Assembly: GCA_024709705.1 (NCBI GenBank)
Contig: JANJWE010000062.1
Span: 1-7,383 of the forward strand
From: Flavobacterium sp.
GTDB lineage: Bacteria; Bacteroidota; Bacteroidia; Flavobacteriales; Flavobacteriaceae
Direction of reading: 5' to 3'
DNA length: 7,383 nt
The notes below the pieces were generated by a model. That model did no database searches. It was not told the origin of the DNA and saw only the letters and a list, made by a program, of their open reading frames with translations. A program made the position numbers and the translations under genes. Below are positions 1 to 5,756 of the stretch, piece after piece. Each line of letters begins with the position of its first letter. Positions within the stretch are counted from its first letter, which is position 1.

Positions 1-876
1 AATTTGTGTCAACTACTGAAAGCTTCCGGATGTATTGCGGTTTCCGGTGGATTGGAAGTAGCGTCAGACCGCTTATTAGAACTTATAAAAAAAGGAGTCA
101 CCGTTGAACAAGTAGCTCAAGTGACCCGAAATTTTACCGAATCGGGTATCATGGTTCATGCGTATTTGATGTATGGCTATCCCACACAAACCATTCAAGA
201 AACAATTGATAGTTTGGAAATGGTGCGTCAACTCTTTGAATTAGGCATTTTACAATCGGGTTTTTGGCATCAATTTGCCATGACAGCACACAGTCCGGTG
301 GGAATGTTTCCGGATGAATTTGGCGTAATTCCGCAACAAAACGACATTACTTTTGCCAATAACGATATTCAGTTTACAGATACAACAGGTATCAATCACG
401 ACAAATTTAGCTACGGATTGAAGAAATCACTTTTTAATTATATGCATGGCATTTGCTTTGATTATGATTTGCAAGAGTGGTTTGATTTTAAAATCCCAAA
501 AACCAAAATTGCCCCGGACTATATTATTTCTTGTTTGGAAAAAGAAGTAATGTTTCAAACAAAACCCACAGCAAAAATTGTTTGGATAGGAGGGAACCCT
601 CTTTCTGAAATATTTACTAAGTCAAAAAAAGGGGAGAAATGGGAAATGATGAGATTAACTTTTCATACCAAAATGGAATCGGTTGAAATTGTTTTGGAAA
701 AAGAAAAAGGAGAATGGTTACTTAATTTACTAGCTAAAGTTTCAGTTTTGAATACTTCTAAAATGAATTTCCAGCAAGTAAAAGAAGATTATGAAGGCAC
801 TTTTCCGGATTTTGAAATTTTTTGGTATTCAAAACCGATAAGACAAATTCAAAATTGTGGTTTACTTGTATTGTAA
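1..876 (+). CDS. B12-binding domain/radical SAM family protein, C-terminal part (5' end outside window)
   Basis: The reading frame is already open at base 1 and runs 291 codons to TAA at 874-876, so the start lies upstream; the TTG at base 4 is not a credible start. What is visible looks like the later part of a radical SAM core and the C-terminal extension of the large (usually about 700-residue) cobalamin-binding radical SAM proteins common in Flavobacteriia. The recognisable signals are SGGLEVASDRLLELIKKG near residues 15-32, the HAYLMYGYPTQT stretch near 53-64 (a typical late-barrel strand of these enzymes) and FWHQFAMTAHSPVG near 88-101. The CxxxCxxC cluster and the B12 domain would be upstream and cannot be checked. 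The substrate is unknown. The last roughly 130 residues are lysine-rich and less conserved-looking. The stop codon directly abuts the stop of the convergent minus-strand gene, leaving no intergenic terminator. Confidence 0.8.
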   Translation, partial: NLCQLLKASGCIAVSGGLEVASDRLLELIKKGVTVEQVAQVTRNFTESGIMVHAYLMYGYPTQTIQETIDSLEMVRQLFELGILQSGFWHQFAMTAHSPVGMFPDEFGVIPQQNDITFANNDIQFTDTTGINHDKFSYGLKKSLFNYMHGICFDYDLQEWFDFKIPKTKIAPDYIISCLEKEVMFQTKPTAKIVWIGGNPLSEIFTKSKKGEKWEMMRLTFHTKMESVEIVLEKEKGEWLLNLLAKVSVLNTSKMNFQQVKEDYEGTFPDFEIFWYSKPIRQIQNCGLLVL

Positions 877-1257
877 CTAACTTTTCTTTTTGGTTTTATC
901 TTGAATTTTTTTAAACTTTTCCTTTTGTTCCGGGCCTAATACAGAGTTGATGTTCGAATTGAGTTTGTCAATAAGTTCGGTAAGTTTTGTGTTTAAATCA
1001 CCTGGGTTTTCTACCATTCCTACGGCTTTATTGCTGGCTTCGTGATGTTCTTGCAAATAAACTTTTATAGCGGCCTCTTGAAAACTATCCAACGTGAGTT
1101 CTTTTTTTAAATATTCCAAAGAGGCTTCCACAGGATCTAATTTTTCTGCAGGAGTAGTTTTCGCTCTTTTGTATTGAGAATTTCCAATAGTTCGATCTAC
1201 TTGAGCTTGTGATTCTGTGAAAAAAACAATTAGAGAAAATAAAATTAAATAACGCAT
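877..1257 (-). CDS. Small exported helical protein, weakly LTxxQ (Spy/CpxP)-like
   Basis: This is a 126-residue protein. Residues 1-19 form a clear signal peptide: MR, then the hydrophobic core YLILFSLIVFF, then TESQA with likely cleavage before Q19. The mature part is charged and predicted helical. It has LTLDSFQ at 54-60 and LGPEQKEKFKKIQ at 107-119, which recall the paired 'LTxxQ' and 'LTPEQ..kf' motifs of Spy/CpxP-like periplasmic helical proteins frequent in Flavobacteria. The match is by eye and could be coincidental. It ends in a lysine-rich tail (KTKKKS). An ATG seven codons further upstream (1276-1278) keeps the frame open. I prefer the ATG at 1255-1257 because it puts the signal peptide at the N-terminus and because the upstream ATG lies inside a TATCTTTG promoter element. 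No specific function can be assigned. Its stop abuts that of the plus-strand radical SAM gene. Confidence 0.75.
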   Translation of the reverse strand: MRYLILFSLIVFFTESQAQVDRTIGNSQYKRAKTTPAEKLDPVEASLEYLKKELTLDSFQEAAIKVYLQEHHEASNKAVGMVENPGDLNTKLTELIDKLNSNINSVLGPEQKEKFKKIQDKTKKKS

Positions 1258-1275
1258 AACTTTGAAATTGAATAC

Positions 1276-1283
1276 CAAAGATA
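1276..1283 (-). promoter_or_regulatory. Putative Bacteroidota -7 element for the 126-residue exported protein
   Basis: Read on the minus strand the sequence is TATCTTTG, a full match to the Bacteroidota -7 consensus TAnnTTTG. It lies 18 bases before the preferred ATG at 1257. The nearest upstream TTG (minus strand, 1311-1309) is 25 bases away, longer than the usual 17-23, so the -33 part is weak. Its position argues that translation starts downstream at 1257 and not at 1278. Confidence 0.45.
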
Positions 1284-1309
1284 TGATAAAATTTGGTATT
1301 TATAATTGC

Positions 1310-1341
1310 AAAAAAAACACCAATGTAAATTGGTGTTTTTT
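1310..1341 (-). terminator. Rho-independent hairpin terminator after the YdcH-like gene
   Basis: CACCAAT (1318-1324) and ATTGGTG (1329-1335) form a perfect 7-bp stem with a 4-base loop, extended by A/T pairing of the flanking runs. On the minus strand the stem is followed by eight T (1317-1310). It begins 12 bases past the stop of the 77-residue gene, the expected place for its terminator. The T run on the other side (1336-1341) would make it work in either direction, but no plus-strand gene reads into it cleanly. Confidence 0.8.
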
Positions 1342-1352
1342 CTACAAAATAA

Positions 1353-1586
1353 TTAATTTTTCAAAAAGTTAAATATTTCATCTTTCAAAAAAACCCTGTC
1401 TTTTCTAAGATGTGTTAAGGTGTCATCGGTGGCAGGAATCTCTCCGGTTTCTATTTTGTAAATTTCAGAATCTAAAGAATGATAGGAATCCAACAAAACT
1501 TGAAATTCTTCATTGTCGTGATTTAATTGTTTGATTTTTTCTAAATATTCCGGAAATTCTTGGATGATGGGATGTTTACTTATCAT
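1353..1586 (-). CDS. YdcH/DUF465-family small protein
   Basis: This is a 77-residue, probably soluble, mostly alpha-helical protein. The pattern fits the YdcH/DUF465 family. There is an N-terminal FPEYLEKIKQL helix (11-21). A heptad-like FQVLLDSYHSLDSEIYKIE stretch follows (28-46). After a short PATDD break comes the characteristic C-terminal LRKDRVFLKDEI (60-71), equivalent to the family's 'L+kkRl.LKDEI'. Length matches the family (about 70-80). The biochemical role of the family is not established; members look like short coiled-coil hairpins. The ATG at 1584-1586 is the first in frame. The gene lies 110 bases downstream of rimO. I see no strong hairpin in that gap, only a degenerate TAGAGTTTG (minus strand, one base too long in the spacer), so it may be cotranscribed with rimO. 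A hairpin terminator follows it immediately. Confidence 0.8.
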   Translation of the reverse strand: MISKHPIIQEFPEYLEKIKQLNHDNEEFQVLLDSYHSLDSEIYKIETGEIPATDDTLTHLRKDRVFLKDEIFNFLKN

Positions 1587-1696
1587 GATTATTTATGGTT
1601 TTGAAGTTACACTTTAATCTAAATTGTTGATTAAAAGTACAAACTCTAAACCATTTTAAGTATGATAAATATCAGTTTTGAAATTTTTGATGAACC

Positions 1697-3001
1697 TTAC
1701 AAAATGGGTTCTCCGTATAAATCAAACTCTGTGGCATCACTAATTTTAATTTTACAAAAATCGCCTACCTTCACATAGAATTTTGACGCATCAATAAGAA
1801 CTTCATTATCAACATCGGGGCTGTCAAATTCGGTTCTGCCAATAAAATAAGGCCCTTCTTTTCGGTCAATTATACATTTAAAAGTTTGACCAATTTTTTC
1901 TTGATTGAGATCCCAAGATATTTGAGATTGAATATCCATGATTTCGGTTACCCGTTGTTGTTTAATTTCAGAAGGAACATCGTCTTCCAATAAGTAAGCA
2001 TGTGTGTTTTCTTCATGTGAATATGCAAAACATCCTAAACGTTCAAAACGCATTTCTTCGACCCAATTTTTCAAAATTTGGAAATCTTCATCAGTTTCTC
2101 CAGGATAACCTACAATCAATGTTGTTCTAATTGCAATTCCGGGAACTTTTTCTCTAAACTCTTTTAATAATTGAGTCGTTTTTTCTTTTGTAGTTCCTCT
2201 TCGCATAGATTTGAGGATACTGTCTGAAATATGTTGTAAAGGGATGTCAATATAATTACAGATTTTCGGTTCTTTTTTCATTAAATCCAAAACATCCATT
2301 GGGAATCCCGTAGGAAAAGCATAGTGTAATCGAATCCATTCTATACCCTCAACTGCAGCTAAATTTTCTAATAATTCGGCTAAGTTTCTTTTTTTATACA
2401 AATCAAGTCCGTAATAAGTCAAGTCTTGTGCTATAAGTATAAGTTCTTTGACACCTTTTGCAGCTAATGATTTGGCTTCTTGAACCAATTTTTCAATGGG
2501 TTGAGAAACATGTTTTCCTCTCATCAGAGGGATGGCACAAAAACTACACGGACGATCACAACCTTCTGCAATTTTCAGATAGGCATAATTTTTTGGCGTG
2601 GTGGTTAACCGTTCACCCAAAAGTTCATGTTTGTAATCGGCTCCTAATACTTTTAAAAGTTGAGGTAAATCTGTTGTGCCAAAGTATTGGTCTACATTTG
2701 GAATTTCTTTTTCCAAATCGGGTTTGTATCGTTCGGATAAGCAACCGGTTACAAAAACTTTATCTACAATGCCTTGTTCTTTTTTATCTACATATTCTAA
2801 AATAGTAGTAACCGATTCAGCTTTGGCATTATCAATAAATCCACAGGTATTAATAACTACAATATTTCCCTCTTCCTCATGAACTACTTCTTTTCCATTG
2901 GCTTTAAGTTGTCCCATTAATACCTCACTATCGTACACATTTTTAGAGCATCCTAAAGTGATTACATTTATTTTGTTTTTACGGGTTGTTTTTGTTCTCA
3001 T
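1697..3001 (-). CDS. rimO: Ribosomal protein S12 methylthiotransferase RimO
   Basis: This is a 434-residue radical SAM enzyme that adds a methylthio group to the beta carbon of the conserved Asp of ribosomal protein S12 (about residue 88-89), using two [4Fe-4S] clusters. The N-terminal UPF0004 domain (about 11-125) carries the three auxiliary-cluster cysteines: C18 in LGCSKNVYDSE, C53 in NTCGF and C87 in TGCLSE. The radical SAM CxxxCxxC is C148-DRP-C152-SF-C155, followed by AIPLMRGKHVSQP. A TRAM domain for substrate binding occupies roughly 368-434. The LGCSKN(V/x)YDSE signature and the SFCAIPxMRG motif separate RimO from the tRNA enzyme MiaB, which has a different N-terminal signature and reads SFCxVPYTRG. 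Length is normal for the family and all key residues are present. The ATG at 2999-3001 follows a TAATTTTG element by about 30 bases. No clear terminator follows; the next 110 bases (1587-1696) hold nothing else I can name. Confidence 0.95.
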   Translation of the reverse strand: MRTKTTRKNKINVITLGCSKNVYDSEVLMGQLKANGKEVVHEEEGNIVVINTCGFIDNAKAESVTTILEYVDKKEQGIVDKVFVTGCLSERYKPDLEKEIPNVDQYFGTTDLPQLLKVLGADYKHELLGERLTTTPKNYAYLKIAEGCDRPCSFCAIPLMRGKHVSQPIEKLVQEAKSLAAKGVKELILIAQDLTYYGLDLYKKRNLAELLENLAAVEGIEWIRLHYAFPTGFPMDVLDLMKKEPKICNYIDIPLQHISDSILKSMRRGTTKEKTTQLLKEFREKVPGIAIRTTLIVGYPGETDEDFQILKNWVEEMRFERLGCFAYSHEENTHAYLLEDDVPSEIKQQRVTEIMDIQSQISWDLNQEKIGQTFKCIIDRKEGPYFIGRTEFDSPDVDNEVLIDASKFYVKVGDFCKIKISDATEFDLYGEPIL

Positions 3002-3029
3002 ATTGAATTCAATTGTCTAAAAGGGGTTG

Positions 3030-3037
3030 CAAAATTA
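3030..3037 (-). promoter_or_regulatory. Putative -7 element of the rimO promoter
   Basis: On the minus strand this reads TAATTTTG, a match to TAnnTTTG, 28 bases before the rimO ATG. The nearest upstream TTG is 28 bases away, so no canonical -33 box is present. It lies just past the terminator of the upstream outer-membrane gene, a sensible place for a fresh start of transcription. Confidence 0.4.
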
Positions 3038-3066
3038 CATTTTTATTTTCGTATTTTGCCTAAAAC

Positions 3067-3095
3067 AAAAAAAACCATCCGTTTAAGATGGTTTT
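3067..3095 (-). terminator. Rho-independent terminator after the outer-membrane protein gene
   Basis: AAAACCATC (3071-3079) and GATGGTTTT (3087-3095) form a perfect 9-bp stem around a 7-base loop. On the minus strand the stem runs into eight T (3074-3067). It starts 20 bases after the TAA of the beta-barrel gene and separates the envelope-gene transcript from rimO. Confidence 0.8.
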
Positions 3096-3114
3096 AATTT
3101 TATTTTTTATGTCA

Positions 3115-4626
3115 TTAGAAGTTGATACTGTAAGTTACACTCACGTTGTTATTGATTGTAGTCAACCTTGAGGTATCAGTCATTCCAGAACTAATCAGGT
3201 TGAAATCCATTTGTCTACTGCTGTAAGCGTAGGCTAAATCAATTCTGGAATCTCCAAAATCATAACCTAAACCTCCGCTGTAACCCTGTAAATCTCCAAT
3301 AATTTTTCTGTTTTTATAAGGACTTTCTTCCATACGATAACCGCCTCTTAAACTCCATTGTTTGTGTTTGAATTCACCACCAATACGCAATTCGTTAGAA
3401 ACCGTTAGATTTGTTTTCATGTAATCATTCAATGATTCTAAGTAACTATCTGTTCTGGGTCTATAGGTTGTAGTGCTGTAATCTTTCATGCTGTAGTCCA
3501 CACTTATTAAGCCTCTTTTGCCAAAAACATAAGCACCACTTGCTGACCACTTACTAGGAGTTTGCAAACGATATGAATCGTAAATCATAGTTACATTGGG
3601 ATCGAAAATTATAGGATTGTTCGAAGCACAGGTATTGCAAAAAGTTCGGATGCGTTGTCTTTGTTCATCATGAAGTGTGTACCAAGTAGGCGACTCATAA
3701 GTAAGTCCCAATCTAAAACTTTCAGTAATTTTTGCAATTGCTCCTAACGCAAAAGAAAATCCGCCACCGTAGGTGTAGGTTTCATTGTCAAATTGAACAG
3801 ATTGTAATCCTTGTGATGCGTTGTATCTTTCATATATTGAAGATACGGTTGTAGCATCGGTAAAATGAGCATTTAAGTTAATTCCTAAGTACAATTTATC
3901 TTGGTATGATGTGGCAAAATTTCCGGTTAGTTTGCCATTGTATCCATTGATAGAGGTAAAGTTTTCTTGATAATAATTGCTCAAAGTAGGAACATTACTT
4001 ACATAAAGTGAATTGTCAGGTACATTTTCAACGGGGTTAAAAATATAGGCGTTATAACCTAAAAGAGCTTGTTGGTCAATAAAATTCAAATCTTCAAAGA
4101 AAGCATTATTTAAAACGTCTAGAAAAATACCTCCTTCGTTTGGAAGTCCGTTGGCAAATCTCAAAAAATAGCGATCAATAGATTGAGAAGGATTGACTCC
4201 TCGGGTAAAAATTTGATTTTCAAAATTAGAGTTGTTTTAGTAATTGATTGCCAAACTAAATTTTTTCCAATCACTGTCAGGATTTTGATTGGCAAAAACA
4301 AAAACTACACCGGCTTGATTTAAATCCAAAGCATATTCATTTTCAATTGTTCGTGTACCAAAATAAGACGAACTATTTCGGGTATTGATGCTACTTAAAG
4401 TACCCGATGCTTGATTAAATCTAAATACCGCAGAACCGGCAGGATTGCTATTCAATGCAGAAAGGTCACCTCCCAAAGCTCCAAAAGCACCACTCATAGC
4501 TCTATAACGAGCCGTTCCGGTTAAATTATCCATGGCATATTGCATGGCATTGGCAGGAGTTATTTCTTGAGCCAAAAGGGTAAGATTACAACCCAATAAG
4601 GCAATTGAAAATAGTATCTTTTTCAT
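3115..4626 (-). pseudogene. FadL/OMPP1-like outer-membrane beta-barrel protein, interrupted by an in-frame TAA at codon 130
   Basis: The gene reads as 504 codons in one frame from ATG 4624-4626 to the stop at 3115-3117, with a single internal TAA at 4237-4239. The first part (129 residues) has a signal peptide, MKKILFSIALLGCNLTLLAQ. It continues with a hallmark of Bacteroidota OMPP1/FadL-like porins: ANAMQYAMDNLTGTARYRAM followed by SGAFGALGGDLSALNSNPAGSAVF. It ends ...KKFSLAINY. Straight after the stop, 24 more codons in the same frame (NNSNFENQIFTRGVNPSQS...) lead into the rest of the barrel. There is no frameshift, deletion or insertion. A C-to-T change turning CAA (Gln) into TAA would explain it. 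The second part has no signal peptide and no credible start (only a TTG at 4162-4164), so it could not make a barrel alone. It ends ...VSVTYSINF, with the terminal aromatic residue typical of outer-membrane barrels, and has a CNTC pair in a likely loop. The family takes up hydrophobic compounds; the substrate here is unknown. The gene lies 50 bases behind the lipoprotein gene with no promoter or terminator between, so cotranscription is likely. Confidence 0.85.
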
Positions 4627-4676
4627 AAAGTAGTTACGATTTAACTGAATTTATAGTAAGTGTTTTTAAAAGCAGA

Positions 4677-5657
4677 TTAGCCTCTTCTACCTCCGCCACC
4701 TCCGGATGATCTTCCACCACCACCGGATGAGCCGCCAAATGAACCTCCTGAAGATCGTGAACCCGAATAGGAAGGAGTACTACTGCCTCTTGAATTATTG
4801 GATCTTGGTGAAGTTGTTGAGGGATTTTGGTTACCTCGGTTTGAGTTATTGTAATTTTGACTTCTATTTCCTGAGTTTGTATTGGAACGAACACCCGATT
4901 GATTGTTTTGACTTCTGGTTGACGAAAACTGGGAACTTCTATTAAATCCGTTTCTATTGGAATTCAATGAACTTCTATTCCCATTATAGTAGGATGAGCG
5001 GTTTCCGGTAGTATTTCTGTTTCCGGTGTAATAACCACTGCCTCTTCTGCCACCATTGTATACATAGTTGCTTCTGTAATACCCATTATGCCAATTATTC
5101 CATCCAAAGCCGCCATTCCAGCCCCAGCCCCAATTGGGTCCATACCAACTGTTCCATCCCCAACCCCATCCGGGTCCATACCAATTGTTCCATCCCCAGC
5201 CAACATTCCATCCCCAGCCGACGTTCCAACCCCATCCGGGACCATACCAATTGTTCCATCCCCATCCCCAACCTGGGCCATACCAATTGTTCCAACCCCA
5301 AGAGTTGTCAAAAACGGTAACAGAAACAGATGCAGGATTAGAGCCCCAAGCATGATTTGAAATAGAACGATATGTTGAGTCATTAGCTTCAACAGAGGAA
5401 TAATTCTCTACATCTGTAAAAACTTCATCTTGAGCATTTACTTGTCTTGATCTAAAATATTCTTGATAGGCAAGTCCCGAATTGTTTGCTGTTTGTGTAT
5501 TGGGTTGATTTCTTTCGGTATTGGAACCTCCATAAATTCCATCACTATCGTAATAAGAAACATTTTGATAAGATCCGCAAGAAACCATCAAAAAACCCAT
5601 TAGAACAAAAAATAGGGAAGAAGAATTTATGTCTTGAAGTGAGTAAATAGTTTTCAT
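4677..5657 (-). CDS. Tryptophan/glycine-rich repeat lipoprotein with N/S/R/G-rich tail
   Basis: This is a 326-residue protein. Residues 1-26 are a lipoprotein signal peptide with the lipobox LMVSC and the acylated Cys at 27. A polar region of about 28-119 contains YQEYFRSRQVNAQDEVFTDVENYSS and SVSVTVFDNSWGWNNWY, a stretch I associate with uncharacterised Flavobacterial proteins. Residues 120-190 hold 23 Trp, mainly as GWGW, with four copies of N(N/S)WYGP(G/N)W starting at 123, 135, 157 and 169, and a tandem NVGWGW (145-156). Residues 191-306 are rich in Asn, Ser, Arg, Gly and Tyr and resemble a prion-like low-complexity tail; 307-326 is nearly all Gly, Ser and Arg. No catalytic domain is visible. 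It is probably anchored in the outer membrane, perhaps at the surface. It is the first gene of a likely operon with the barrel gene and is divergent from proS. The shadow frames here stay open only because the repeat unit is a multiple of three. Function is unknown; structural, adhesive or matrix roles are guesses. Confidence 0.85.
   Translation of the reverse strand: MKTIYSLQDINSSSLFFVLMGFLMVSCGSYQNVSYYDSDGIYGGSNTERNQPNTQTANNSGLAYQEYFRSRQVNAQDEVFTDVENYSSVEANDSTYRSISNHAWGSNPASVSVTVFDNSWGWNNWYGPGWGWGWNNWYGPGWGWNVGWGWNVGWGWNNWYGPGWGWGWNSWYGPNWGWGWNGGFGWNNWHNGYYRSNYVYNGGRRGSGYYTGNRNTTGNRSSYYNGNRSSLNSNRNGFNRSSQFSSTRSQNNQSGVRSNTNSGNRSQNYNNSNRGNQNPSTTSPRSNNSRGSSTPSYSGSRSSGGSFGGSSGGGGRSSGGGGGRRG
5088..5300 (-). 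repeat. In-frame tandem repeats encoding the Trp-rich segment
   Basis: On the plus strand the motif CCATACCAA(T/C)TGTTCCA recurs with starts at 5140, 5176, 5242 and 5278, that is at spacings of 36, 66 and 36 bases. The middle interval holds an extra 18-base tandem pair that encodes NVGWGW twice. Every period is a multiple of three, so the frame is kept. The stretch is clearly more GC-rich than its surroundings because of TGG and GGN codons. Copies differ at third positions, so it is not freshly duplicated. Confidence 0.85.
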
Positions 5658-5673
5658 AATCGTAGCATTTTTA

Positions 5674-5703
5674 TTGTGGTTAATACAAAAATAGTTAGTT
5701 TTG
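5674..5703 (+). promoter_or_regulatory. proS promoter (TTG-N19-TAGTTTTG)
   Basis: TTG at 5674-5676 and TAGTTTTG at 5696-5703 are separated by exactly 19 bases, an ideal match to the Bacteroidota housekeeping promoter (TTG, 17-23 bases, TAnnTTTG). Transcription would begin near 5708-5710, giving a leader of about 47-50 bases before the proS ATG at 5757. Confidence 0.7.
5686..5693 (-). promoter_or_regulatory. Putative -7 element of the lipoprotein gene promoter
   Basis: The minus strand reads TATTTTTG, matching TAnnTTTG, 28 bases before the lipoprotein ATG. No TTG sits 17-23 bases upstream, so the -33 box is absent or degenerate. It lies back to back with the -7 element of proS (5696-5703), with two bases between them. 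Confidence 0.4.
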
Positions 5704-5712
5704 CCGAACTAT

Positions 5713-5732
5713 TTAGTTAAAATTAGTTAAAC
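5713..5732. repeat. Direct repeat and nearby inverted repeat in the proS leader
   Basis: TTAGTTAAA occurs at 5713-5721 and again at 5723-5731, a 10-base period. Just upstream, AATAGTT (5690-5696) and AACTATT (5707-5713) form a 7-bp inverted repeat with a 10-base spacer spanning the predicted proS -7 box and start of transcription. This could be an operator for the divergent region, or chance in AT-rich DNA. Confidence 0.35.
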
Positions 5733-5756
5733 AATTTTTATGCCAAATTATTCAAA

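Noticed and set aside
1587..1696. Terminator or promoter between rimO and the YdcH-like gene
   Set aside because: No convincing stem-loop with a T run was found. The only -7-like sequence (TAGAGTTTG, minus strand) has the wrong spacing and no TTG partner.
2458..2882. Two plus-strand open frames inside rimO
   Set aside because: They are antisense to conserved RimO motifs, including the iron-sulfur cysteines, and look like chance open frames.
3115..4164. Treating the second half of the barrel gene as an independent gene starting at TTG 4162-4164
   Set aside because: The frame is open well upstream to the TAA at 4237 and continuous with the first half. There is no signal peptide and the TTG lies in the middle of family-like sequence, so one broken gene is simpler.
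4634..4945. Open frames opposite or shifted to the 3' part of the lipoprotein gene
   Set aside because: They overlap the low-complexity tail, have skewed composition and no recognisable domain; the lipoprotein frame has the signal peptide and continuity.
5088..5392. Several overlapping open frames on both strands, including Pro-rich and Gly/Met/Asp-rich translations
   Set aside because: They are shadows of the Trp/Gly repeat: its periods are multiples of three, which keeps other frames open. None has a signal, conserved motif or start context better than the lipoprotein frame.
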